From positions 77,001 through 141,000 of the forward strand of contig JALIZF010001720.1 in the NCBI GenBank assembly GCA_029948255.1: 64,000 nt of DNA. The letters run 5' to 3'. The notes under the pieces are model-generated. The model saw only the letters and a list, made by a program, of their open reading frames with translations. It had not been told where the DNA came from and did no database searches. Each line of letters opens with the position of its first letter. Position 1 is the first letter of the stretch. Positions 20,940 to 33,000 of the stretch are shown here, in pieces. The position numbers and the translations under genes were made by a program. This DNA comes from Telmatactis stephensoni (taxonomy: Eukaryota; Cnidaria; Anthozoa; Actiniaria; Isophelliidae).

Positions 20940-21998
20940 CTGTAAAGTTAAAGTATAAATAATCATCATTGCAATTGGATTGTTGGACGATGTTTGATGA
21001 TGTCCGGATCAATGAAGTCAGCAAAGAAGCAAAGAAAGGCAAATAGGGAAGGAAGGCAGGAAGGAATGAAAGGGAGGAGGGAAGGACAGAGGACAGGAAA
21101 GGAAGAAAGCAAGCAAGCAAATAATGAAAGAAGAAAGAAAGGAGGAGCTGAAAGTTCTATAAAGTCAACTTATCATTTTAATACGTTAGTAAGTTTTAAA
21201 GCGTTTTATGTCAAAACCAAGTTATCCACGTACGACTAAGACTGACGCACTAAAAGGGTAAGTAGTTTCATTTCTACATTAGCGATAGGAAACGTGAGAC
21301 TTGTAGTGTTCGAGATAATCATTTCTTATCTCAGTATTGACACTAAATGATCATAATTCTCATAAGTTCTTCTTATATCCTCATTTCAAAATCCTATGAA
21401 AATACACTCTTTTTTTGTAATGGCAAAAGGAAGCCAAGCTTGGCTGAAGGGATTATGAAAACTGTGTGACGTCATAGCCAAGACGTTGGCCTTTCTTTGG
21501 CCAATGTCTTAGGCAAGCCAATAGGAGGAATATTTTAATAGTTAAAATGAACCGAATATCTACAGATATATTAAGACTAAAAGAGTAAGATAGAGTGCAA
21601 TTAACGACGCGATAAACATATAGATATGTGTATTAGGATAAATGTATTGTGAATACTTATACCGCTGCTACATGGCCTTCAGCAAAGCTCTGTGGGGACT
21701 TTCAATTTCTGATGCATTTCATCCCAATGAACCAAGAACATATAGGTATGCTTAAACAGCATCTTATCAAGCAAAAGTTACGTTAAACTGATCAACATCT
21801 TCTTTTTTCGTTTCTTCGAACTAGTTGAAGTCATTGATTAAGGTTTTTGTTTAATTTATTGAAAACTAAACGAAGTGGTTTAGTCAGTCAGTACGCGTGA
21901 ATGTTTAGTCAGTCAGTACGCGGGGAATGTTCTGTTGTAGTAATTATTTGTACATACATTGTACATGAATAACAATTAATTAATTAAGTACTACTTAC

Positions 21999-22065
21999 CT
22001 GCATTGCAACTGGTTCTTGTAAGAACTACACTACACAAGTACAAAATACACTGAAGTTTTGTAGT
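21999..22065 (-). pseudogene. Paralog C exon 1 relic: signal peptide without start codon
   Basis: The leader LQCILYLCSVVLTRTSCNA and its GTAAGT donor are kept. The upstream frame reads through ACG TAC TAC-type sequence into TGA TAA, with no ATG in frame. Confidence 0.7.
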
Positions 22066-22276
22066 ACGTTATCATTTTAAATTCCCATCGGTAGTGAGAA
22101 TAGTCCAATACTTGACGAAATTCTTTCCAAAGCGGTATAATTGGACGATTTTGACGAAAAATTTCCTCTGATTTGAATAAGATGGTTGTTATTTTAATGC
22201 AAGACCCTCTGTTGGAAATAGTCTTGGATTATCAACCTCACAAGGAACTTCATAGTCACTGACCTGTGTGACTCAG

Positions 22277-22290
22277 CCCCGAATAGTAAT
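22277..22290. promoter_or_regulatory. Degraded ETS-like motif upstream of paralog C
   Basis: ccccgaatagtaat replaces the ccccggaagtaatg of paralog B in an otherwise well-matched block. The GGAA core is lost. The similarity to B then stops and resumes at about 23127. Confidence 0.35.
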
Positions 22291-23126
22291 AAGAAGCTAT
22301 TATTTGGCGGGATAACAAACGATGGTTTTATTGAAATTGACGTTTCGGCTGAACATGTGTCAGCCTTTATCAGAACCCCACCATAAATGTAATAACATTT
22401 TACCATAGATATAATTATCGTTAGTCAATACAGGATCACATGACTATATTTGCACTTATTCTTCACTGACATGTATCTATATTTAAATGCCTTGTAATGA
22501 ATGTAATATAATCCACGAACGAGAACCAACGTAGCACTCAGTTGATGTAATATTTATAAAAATATATATATAATGAACAAGACACATGAGACTATAGAAA
22601 GACAATGGAATACAATATGAATATATTACATCAACTGAGTGCTATGTAGGTTTCCCAAAGCATACAAATATTTTTTTAGAATTGAGAAACTAAAATGAAC
22701 AGATATCTACAGATAGAGGAACTGATCTAGATTAAGAAGACAATAAGAGACTTGATAAACATTTAAACATGTGTATTTGAATAAAATTATGGTGAATACT
22801 TAAAAAATGAGATACACCTATTTCAATAAACTTTGTCGTCGGACCAAAGACCCCAAGCCTATGCGACTCCCCCTGCAAGGGAGTATGGGTAGAAATTATC
22901 AAATCGATAAAACCACATATAATATCAACACGACATCTACACCTAGCTTGCTTTACCAAAGAAAGAAATTCCATTCCTTGATGTTGAAAATCAAAGCCAA
23001 ACCCGAAAAGTGAGTTAACTGAAGTTTTGCATCTACCCAGAATGCTTTTCAGGTCTAGTCGCGCGTGTTTTAGGTCTCTCGTCCGACGACCTTTTGTGAA
23101 ATAGGATATATAAGCTTGAAGTCTCC
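22290..23126. mobile_element. Insertion in the paralog C upstream block
   Basis: The B-like upstream sequence is interrupted here by about 840 bp. The insert has a short internal inverted repeat (gcactcagttgatgtaat near 22535 and attacatcaactgagtgc near 22625). Ends and type are not clear. Confidence 0.45.
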
Positions 23127-23528
23127 TATCGCTCATGATTACACACCTAATAAAATCCTCCTTGATTTTATACAGTGGTGAGGTTTATTTTTACCTATAT
23201 GTCAATAGCTATAAAATAACAAATCATAGTACGATGGGCTCCTGCGGTATCATCTACAGTTCTTTCTCTGCCATATTATCACAGATAACTCAGTACTTGG
23301 GTGAGTTTTATAAGCTAGGTTTGCGGTGTCATCTCGGAATAAAAACGCTTGCACTTCGTGAAAATTCGTCTGAATTTGTTGAAACGTAGAATACAATGAT
23401 ATATCAGTCGCTTTAAAAGGTGGCCCACTACTATTTATTGGACTACTTTTTATTATGGACCTTTTTGTAAAATTGGAGTTCTTTATTTTTTAATTGCATT
23501 CATATATCCAAGACTATTTAACCACATA

Positions 23529-23667
23529 CTCGTCCCCAGGGACTTCTCAGCTTTCTAACCGAAAAATCGAATTTTTCGGTTAGAAAACTGAGAAGGCTTC
23601 TAACCGACTTTCTAACCGAAAAATTCGTTTTTTCGGTTAGAAAGCTGAGAAGGCCCTGGGGACGAGA
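23529..23667. mobile_element. Palindromic MITE
   Basis: Near-perfect palindrome with ends ctcgtccccaggg and ccctggggacgag, and repeated inner hairpins of tttctaaccgaaaaa. Confidence 0.7.
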
Positions 23668-23849
23668 ATGATTTAACATATAAAAACAAAAATAACATTC
23701 TCTTAAAATTCAAAGTTCTTTGTTTAAGAATCAAAAATTAATGAAATTGAGAAAATTGTAGCTGACGAACTGAGCGAAAAATGGGCTGAAAATGTTGATC
23801 GTTATACCGGAGACATCATTAAATCGAGGATCATTGTATCGGAGCTCTC

Positions 23850-23951
23850 ACTGTAAACGGCACTTTAAGTCTTAGACGAGCTTTATCGAGGAATATCGTT
23901 CTGAGCTGTTCTTCGATAAGACGCGTCTTAGACTAAAAGTGCCGTTTACAC
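23850..23951. mobile_element. Short inverted-repeat element
   Basis: gtaaacggcacttt at the left and aaagtgccgtttac at the right, with GTCTTAGACG-type inner arms. Confidence 0.55.
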
Positions 23952-24045
23952 GGAAAGATGCGTGCCTAATTCAAGTCGCGCCTTAGATAAGATGCGTCTT
24001 ATTTTCGCTGATATAAATGGTCCTATTGTCACACCGCATGCTTGC

Positions 24046-24136
24046 TAGTCCAGACGCTGGACCCTCCTTCGCCGCTCCTCTTTTTCATTTGTACTTCCTG
24101 TGTCGCGACAGGAAGGAGGGCCCAGCGTTTGGACTA
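24046..24136. mobile_element. Short hairpin element
   Basis: tagtccagacgctggaccctcc pairs imperfectly with gggcccagcgtttggacta. The loop contains a second hairpin around TGTCGCGACA. Confidence 0.5.
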
Positions 24137-25202
24137 CGTACCCGCTCGTTGTTAGCTACTCGTCTGCCTTTTAGTGCAGGTGCTAAAATATTAGAAAATA
24201 CGAGCTTTAACAGTGCGCTTGGTCACTACCAGCACGAAGTGCAAAGGGCTACGCCTCACGCAACAAATGGAAGTCTTTGATTTGTGAACAAAGTGATGGT
24301 TGCTCGTTCAGATGTTTTCAGATTACTATCAACTTACGAAGGTACGTATTGTACTGCAAAGTACAGTAAAACTGATAGAATACGAGAAGTAGCCAATCTG
24401 AACTCACTACTAGTGTAATGCTCCGATTAGTGGAGACGAAAATCAACACAAATCAGTTTGACTTATGACTTTCTCGTCTCGTTTGAATACCGCAAGCTTC
24501 ACGCAAATCAGTGCAAGTTTTTCAAAAACTCACAACGAAAATCAAATAGCTGAAGGACACAGGAGAAAATCCGGTTTGTAATTGTTTGAATTATTTGTGG
24601 GAGAAGACGGAGATGTGCAAAAATTCGGACTAAAAAATGAGATAAACAACTTGCTAAATTTAGCTTGGTTCGAGTCTTGGCTCTTGGTGCTGCAAGATAT
24701 ATTGTATTGTAGAGGTATTTGTTTTGCAGGGTATTTTTTTCAAAGTTCTCTGTTCAGTTCCTGGCTATCGCTATTGTTTTTTTTTTTTTTCTGTCTTAAC
24801 TTCATGCGGATCAAGCAAAGCCGGAAAGAGTACGTCTTGCATCAAATTGCGAACAGATTTGAGCACACTCTATAGTGCACGCAAGTCAATGCAAGGTAAG
24901 CGGTCAAAAGGACGCAAGTCAAAACTTGCTCAAACTTGCGTTCTCGTTTTATCGGGGCCAAGGACCTTCAGTAAGGCCAAAATTAGTGGACTTGTACTTT
25001 AGATCTCTACTTTATAATGGTAAGAATAACGTTAAAGCTTAGTCTATATTTTCGACTGTATATATAATATAATATGAAACGTTCTGAAACAATTGTTCAT
25101 TCTCGGGGATATATCAAATGTTTAGAGTCACTATATCCCAGTGTGAATGCAGTGAAAAGTATATCCAACGATGTAATGTTTGTTAGATTACTTTGCTTCT
25201 TG

Positions 25203-25524
25203 CTATGCGTGCGAAATTGAAGATGCCGCAGTTTTATCTACACTGTCATACAAAATGTTTTGTTCGTACATTTGGTCGTCATCCCAGGGTTGACGATTAG
25301 GTTTCTCTAGTGTCTGGTACACGGGACCATCATATTCTAGAGAATTAGTTTTAATTGGCTGAGATGATCTATTTAGACGGTCGTACTGTTCAGGGATGTC
25401 GTGTGTTGGTAAGGCATTACGACTCAACCTGTCGTAACCTTGGTCGTTCTCTTCAACTGTCTGACCAACAGTTGTGTTGATTGTTGTTGTGCTGTTAAAA
25501 TGGTTCATTAAAATTGTCTCTGTT
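25203..25524 (-). CDS. Paralog D exon 9: tyrosine-rich tail
   Basis: Contains VEENDQGYDRLSRN, EQYDRLNRSS, EYDGPVYQTLEKP, DDDQMYEQN and ILYDSVD. Three clear YxxL motifs. The tail ends SSISHA. The spacing between the first two YxxL motifs is 13 residues. Confidence 0.8.
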
Positions 25525-26992
25525 CTAATGAACCAGAAATATATACATCAGTAATACATTTGATTAAACTTCATCAAATGAGAATAACTAATTATAAGGT
25601 ACAAGTAAATTTTGCAGATAATAATGATGATGACGTTTAGATGACGACAAAGGGCGTAGTAAATGACCGTCTATGACGTCATGAACACGCAGTCATGACG
25701 TCAATAGCAGATAAAGTTACAAAATACCTATATCTGAGAATTAGACGAAACGCGTAACTTAAAATGATTAAAATGATGATGATGATAATGATGATAATGA
25801 TGATGATGATTGTAATGACGATGATATGTTTACCTTTCGTATGTTGGGTTGACTGCAACTTTCTCGCCATCGTAAGAGCTGCATGTAAAAGACATAATCT
25901 CAATAAAATAAAACACCACTTTTCCAGTTAGACAATCTGTTGTATCGTTGTGCGTTGTGAAGGTTTCATTAACATACCTTGAATCATCTTTCTTACTCTT
26001 CAAGTTAGAGCTCAATCTGTGTATGAGAGCAAATGTTTTGTAAGTCAATAATCATGGACCTTAATCTATAATTTTCTTACGGTCTCTTAGTAAAAGAGAA
26101 AACAAGCAAAATAAGTCTTTACGATATATAGTTGGCAAGAAGAAATATCATAGTTTAGCAATTGCTCTATTCTTTATGACGTCAAAGCCTGTTTATGACA
26201 GAGACAGAATCGTCTCCAGAACAATAGAAACTTATGAACAAAATTCGCTCCTGCTGAGAAAATTTATTCTCGCAAATTGTCTGGTTTCTCAATATAAAGA
26301 TGTACTGATGTTTAATACACAATTATTTACGTGTATTTGTCAGTGGCTGTACCGGTTCATTCTGTAAAACGCATTTTACATCAATTTTCGCGTTTTGTCC
26401 CCCCCCCCGGCCCCTTCTACGAGATCCTTACATTGTTTTCATGTGACGTCATAATGAAGTAAGGAAATTGCCACTACGTTGCTCTCGCACTCAACTCCAT
26501 CCCCAACATTTTTTGTCATTCTGTTTAGAATGACTAGATTTCATGCTAAGCAGTCTGCTATATATATTCTTACTTTTATTCCCTAAATTTTCAGTTTGTA
26601 CTGACCTGCAGCGATAAATAATGTCTATGACAACAACCACGACAAGTATAAAACAGACCAGCGGTATTACTATGAGTACAGTAGTGCCACTCCCTTCACG
26701 GTTGTCTTTTAAAGAGCTTTGGGAGGAGTTGTTTGTCTCGCATTTAAATGGAGCTGTAGTTTGAACAGTTGAATGCAGGGCTGTTGATTGTTTTTCTGTT
26801 GGAATATTAGAAGTGGCTGGACTTCCTGTTGATTGTTTTTCCGTTCGAATATTAGAAGTGGGTGGACTTCCTGTTGACGTTTCCGTGGGAATATAAGCAG
26901 TGGTTGGGCTTCCAGTGGTATACTCTAGATCTACAAGTCAAAAAAATCTTATATTGACTGTTTCAAATGCACCAAATATTTCCTCCCCGACC

Positions 26993-27044
<52 letters not shown>

Positions 27045-30000
27045 AAACACAAACAAAAGATAATAAACACGAACAAGTTGGCCCGATATATAAATATAAA
27101 TCTTTTTACTTTCATTTTTGATTTTTTTGACTCACCTTTATTAATAATGATTTGATACTCGGCGTGAAATCCCGAACTGTTGTGAGCCTGATTTGAACGA
27201 AACACGAACACCAAATCACTTGTTGAATTAACCTTAAACGACTCCAGACTACCACGGTAAGCCTTCACTAGTTCCAAACTATCATTTGTTGATCTGTAAT
27301 ACTCCAGTACGTCAGTGTCGTTACCATTCTCAACGGCGAGTGAAAAACTTGTAAAGTTCACGTGAATGGTGTGATTGACAGGAACCTGAATCTTCCACGA
27401 GCAAAGCTGTCCATCCGGGTACTTATCAGGAAAGCGAGGGGACTGGAATCTACCTTTTGTGTCATTCAGCGTTTTGTTACAACCTAATAACATCAAATTG
27501 TAGTTTGGATTATCTTAGGTTGCGCATGATAATAGGTGATATTAATCTTTTGAGGATGCTTTTTATTCTTTCGTTTTCATTGTGACAAACATTACTGCTC
27601 TCATGTCATTTATATACATACGAGGATTTTTGAGGCTGTTTCAACAAATTCACCAATGACTGCAGGCATTAAATGGTGGCGTTACCAACGTGCGTTTATG
27701 TTATTGTGTTCCAAAAAAATTTGAGTTATAACGCGCGCGCTGATTGGCTAGATACCGCGCCAAAACATATATATAAAAAGTGAAATACAACGATCGCTTA
27801 TGTCTCCATATTGTGATATACACTCTGAAAGACGTAGAGCACTCGAAAGCCAAATGCAAGAGAAACTCGGCTATACCTCGTGTCCCTTGGGTTGCTCCTT
27901 TTTGTACGTTCTACATCTTCCAGCATGTTCATATCACAGTACAGACGCGTGCGTTTTATATTGTTTTAGGAAATACAAATATAAGGATTAGTACATTTTT
28001 TTGAGTACTTATACTCACTTTCATAGTAACAATAATACATAGTAACACCAGGTTTACTCCTAGTGCCAGCTTTAATGTACGGACCTCTACCACGTCTCCA
28101 TGATGTAGAAACACTTTGATAGTTATGTGTACTGTATCGGATCCATTCACTTGTAGCTACCATCCACTTAACTTGTTGACACTCAGCAGAATTATAAGGT
28201 AGTAGGTAGAAGGGATGTGTTATAGGAAGATCAATAGCTTGGCTTTTTACTCCACTTGTCTTGCACCAAAAGTAGATTATTAATGAATAACTTCCTTTAG
28301 TGATCCCTTTTTGCGATTTTAGCTTCAAAGTGTTTTTATTCTTAGTTCGTTCGTTGTACATTCTTATCCAGCCTGCGTCCATATTAGATGGATTTCTACT
28401 CCCTTCTTTATAAATGCAGTATTTACCTACAAGAGATAATAGGGACCTTAAGATTGACGTTGACGGCAAACCGCTAACGACAAACGGCCGCAAAAATTGA
28501 CTTTGATTTTGATTTTATATTTTACTCTAAATCTGAAATCAATCCAACAAGCGAATAAAGAACAAATCTTTTAATAACAGAAAATAGGCAAATATTTTCA
28601 CTTAAGTGTACAAACGGATCGAGGACAGACGGCTAAAGTTTGCCGTTTGCCGCAAACGTCAATCTTAAGGTCTCGTTTAAGTACCAAAAGCGCAACGCCA
28701 TGCGCGAAAAAGTAAGTCACGTACGCGTGATTCTCTTGCCTGACTTGTCGACATACAGAAAGGGAAACTACTGAACTGATAAATAGATGTCTCCCCTTTA
28801 ATGTATTTAATGATATCTCATGGACAACAATTTTGCTGGTTTTATACTGCATTCATCAATAATCCTTTACTATAAATTTATGTTATGTGTCGTCGCCTCA
28901 TATTCATTATTCTAATATAACAAATATACCTCACTAATACCTTTTGGCCATTCAGGGGATGTTCTCTTTGTTTTCATACAAAATGACCTGGCAACGTAAT
29001 TACTTGTTACATATCCATCAAAGTGTAGCACCGCTGACCGGGTGTTTTTCATATTATCAACTGTATCTTGGATGACCCATCCATTGTCGACCAATTGTGA
29101 TGGACATCCTGAGGCAGGCTTGAGAAGGGAGTAGGTTCCTTTTGGCCAAAGAATCTCTCCTAAAAAATCGAGAAATGATACGTGATAAGAGTCATTAGTA
29201 GTGCCTAGTAGTGGTGGTTGTGGCGTCTTAGGCGTCTTCGGCGACGGTTCTTGTGGTTTCGGTTCGTTCGTTTGTTGGTTTGTTGGTTTGTTTGTCATTT
29301 TCCTCTTACCAGTAAACTGATAAACATCATTGACCAAGTGTTCTCCAAGTCCATCTGATCCGCAGCCCGTTGATTTTCCATACCTCATATACTTTTGGGA
29401 TGCGTTAAAGCCACTATAGCAGCTATAATACTGATCCCAGCCATATGTATCATGTTGTATTCCAAAAGTGTCGTAGCCTTTTTTATTGGCTGCAGCAGCA
29501 CATTCTTTCATAGCTGTGCTGTATTGGAACGTACCGAGAAGTTGAGGTAGAGCTCTGTTAGGGTCATCACGATCATTATAACAACCAATGTGTTTATATG
29601 GTCTTTCTAAAACGATTCAAAGTTGTATAATAGATTTAAGTTTTAAACCATTTTGTTGATGGGTCATTCATCAGAATCTAATTGGACGTTTTTCTGGGAT
29701 TAGAGGAGTACCTAAATAAAAGTGCCATTATACTCCCGGGTAGGGGAGGGACTCCATTGTTAAAGGATCGGATATGCACGTCGGAAATGTTAAGAAATAC
29801 CCCGGGGGGGGGGGGACTCCTATATATAAGAGGACGGGGATGCTCGTCGGAAATTTTGAAAATAACCCCTAAAAGATACCTGAGTGGAAGTGGCAACAAT
29901 TCATTTCTACCCCTAAAAGGTACCAATTCAAAAACAATAATAAAGAATTAAAGTAATGAAACACTTTGTTATCGATGTGCTTTGAAGATTCAATTCAGAT

Positions 30001-33000
30001 CATTGAAATCATCCCTTTTATACTTATTTTAGGTAGTTTATTTACCCCAAAACAGTCCCTAAAAGGTACCAGCTATGTCTCTGGTAGTCCACTTAAGTCT
30101 GAGACACCCTAAAAGGTACCAGATGGCAGATTTTGACCCCTACAAGGTACGACGAGCATCCCCGTCCATTTACGATCGGAGTCCCCCCCCGGGAGAATAC
30201 CCCTAAAAGATACCGGAAGTCTTTTAAGAAGGGCGTGGCTGGACGATTTTCAACCCCTAAGAGAAACCAGCGATAACAAGCTAATGAACATTATTATGAT
30301 GAACATAAAATTGAACGGTCGACTCGCTTTTGTTGGGTAAATTTCTTCCATTTGAAAACAAGATAATAAGCGATGGCTCTTTTGATACCCTACTAAGAGA
30401 GACCAGGAAATGCTAAAACTCTAAACTTCAATTTTAACACCCTAAAAGATACCAAATCGCTGATTTTTACCCCTAAGAGATACGACGAGCAAATGGTTCA
30501 GAATTGTTCAGTTTTTTGTTACAAGCATGAAAATTGGCACAATGATAGCAGTCTACATTCTGACGAATTTCCGGTGTAACACCGCACCCAAAAATTAATA
30601 CTTCTAGTTTTACACCAGTGGAATTATTTTTCACTTAAAATTAAATAAGATTGTTACATTATATAACAAGGTTTTCCATGAAATGTGATAATTCTTCTAC
30701 TTAACTAGCGATAGTGCCCCACGTAAGACGTAAGAACGCGAATCAAAGTTCTCTTGTAATTACTGTTGTGAATTTTTCAGAGTCTAGTGAACTACAGTTA
30801 CAGGGGTTCCCGCCTTCAAAAAAATGTTAGATCGATCGCACATACCTCAAACCTAATTCCAAATCATCAATTCCAATGTAGTATAACTAGCTAAATTTCT
30901 GGTGAATCGAAACTTTGCTTTATTTACTCAGACTGCTCTCACTCGGATTCAGTTAAATCCACAGATATTTATGCACATCATCTAAATCAACAGTTCTTTG
31001 TCAGATTCTCTGCAATAATTACAATGTAATGTATCAGATATTTATCAAGTATTCTTTAGCCACCACAGAGAAAGTGTCACATTGTTTTCTAAACAAACTT
31101 TAATCATTTATTTATAATCAATAGACGACTTTCAAAAATGGCGGCCTAGTACATGAGAACGAGGCTACAAAGGCCTTGTTACCAGAAAATAAGCGTGGCG
31201 ACACTTCTATTGCTATCAAAGACGATGTGTTCCTTTTCCTTTTAAAATACCTATTTTATGTGCATTTTACAGGATAATTTTTATATATTTAGAATCATTT
31301 GATGCGATGTTGATTTTGGAGGCCTTTCTGGCCTCGTTATCGTGAACAATGAGCCCGCCATTTTTAAAAGTCGTCTATGCTATTAAAGCCTTTTTATGAT
31401 TGTTGGTGATAAATTTGAATAATTAAAATGTACATTTCTTAAAACTGGTGTTCTTGTATCGAGCACTAGTCAACCTAAATTAACTTTTGAAGACATTTTA
31501 AATAAACACCTCGCAGCACTTCACTTTCTGTTAGAAACGGCTAGTTATAATTAACATCATTTCCACACTCTTCAACTTGTCCTTTGAAATCCAGCCACCT
31601 TGTTGGTTGCCTTCAACAAGAAAGTCGAAATACATGCCTAAGTTCACGCTTCAGTTTCATAGGAAATTGGAGTTTCATTCCATCACTAGGAACATCTGTC
31701 AATTAAAACCATGTGTTTGTATGTATCGGTTTGACTCGTGATGCAAATTAAAGTACTATTAAAAATGTTATGAAAAGTACTTACAACCTCTGATGTAACA
31801 GTTTCTTGTTTATACACACCGGACGTCGCCATGCTGTTTTTGTCAGTGGTTTGTGGAATGAATTGGCCTTGGTACATCATTTGTCGCAAGGTTAGGGTTC
31901 GGCCTTAGTATTAATGGACATTGGTTCTATTATTTACCGCAAATGAAGTATCTACCTGAATTGGTGATGAGTTACATAGAAAATTAAGTCAGCCACTGAT
32001 TGCTTTTCATGCAGTAAGAAAAAAATCTTTAACAAGCGAATCAGTATGCTTGAAATAGAGAGCAAGGTTGAAGCTTACATATCTTGCAGAATATTGATAT
32101 TCACTCTTGTGTGAATTACCAGGAAATTCCACTGTCAGACATAATTAAGTGGCTCACGCCGTTTTTTGTTAGCCATTTCTAAATTTTCGTGAGACTTAAC
32201 AGTTTCAGAAATGAGATGTTTCAAGTCTTGAGAAAGGTATGGCACTTCATATAAATGATAATTTCTTTTCTATTAATTTTCTAGCTATTGTCCTAATTAA
32301 TAATAGATTATCCTTATCAAGGCCCAGTGTTTATGTGAAGGTGAGTTGCCCCTCGTATCTAGGATAACTCTTTTGTTTTATTATCCCAAGGGAAAAGAAA
32401 GCCAAAGATTTATTTATCCTGGCTATCAGGGATAACTCACCTATGTATAAACAGGGCCTGAGAACGGCTGAGCTCATTATTAGTGGTGGGGCATTCTGCG
32501 GTTATCTCCTTTAATTTTCTGCTATCACATGGATGTAAAATAAATTAAATTTAGCCATGAAATTAATAATAAGGTTATTTTAAAATGTAAATAAGACGCT
32601 ATATCAGCGTTTACTTGGGATATCCGGCGCTGCAGAACAAGAAGCAGCGATGTCAGACGACCTCTAAGTTCTAGACTTCAAGAGTCAGAGTAGCCCCACA
32701 CAGTGGACATTTGGCTATATCAGGCTCGTAACATGGTATATTTTCGTTTCACTGATCCCGGGATTTTACGGAAATTTTGATTCCTGAGCCCATATTTTTA
32801 GAAATTTTTGATCCCTGATCCTTGGTGCAAAAAAATGAGCTGATCCCTGATCCTGACCCAATGTCCCTGATACTCGATCCCACCCATTTGATCCCTGAGC
32901 CCTGGCCTCTGATCTCTGATCCTGGCCATAATTTGGGGCTTGATCCCTGATCCCATATACCATGTTACGAGCCTGACTATATGCACAAGCTCTCGAATAA

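Larger units (their letters stand above)
16192..22065 (-). pseudogene. Paralog C: ApeC-CUB receptor, disabled copy
   Basis: All exons without the WSC module are recognisable: 21999-22065, 20718-20939, 19444-19852, 18278-18625, 17707-17866, 17220-17258, 17069-17119 and 16192-16612. Two lesions break it. The signal exon has ACG plus an extra base where the ATG stands in A, B, D and F, with in-frame stops just upstream. The second ApeC exon carries one extra T in its first codons, and the phase-1 frame then meets a stop about 14 codons in. The NPTY motif is also gone, and the upstream ETS-like core is altered. The other exons stay open, so the decay is recent, or a different first exon and splice site are used, or the assembly has errors. 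Confidence 0.7.
22066..25202. other. C-D intergenic region
   Basis: Upstream block of C, the insertion described separately, three palindromic elements (23529, 23850, 24046) and AT-rich sequence. The plus-strand frames of 87-97 codons near 24000-24900 overlap inverted repeats and homopolymers and are not supported as genes. Confidence 0.5.

Noticed and set aside
23529..23667. Possible CRISPR-like or tRNA-like palindromic array
   Set aside because: Unique palindromic MITE with inverted, not direct, repeats; CRISPR arrays are not expected in animal DNA.
24017..24875. Plus-strand frames upstream of D
   Set aside because: They overlap inverted repeats and a T-run; no start context or similarity.
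26900..27155. Plus-strand poly-Pro frames
   Set aside because: Produced by the C37 homopolymer; the real coding here is the CUB exon on the minus strand.
31686..31889. Minus-strand frame with MATSGVYKQETVTSEV before a GTAAGT-like site, and a possible next exon near 31560-31690
   Set aside because: Codon phases do not join cleanly, no similarity is recognised, and it sits in the repeat-filled first intron of D.
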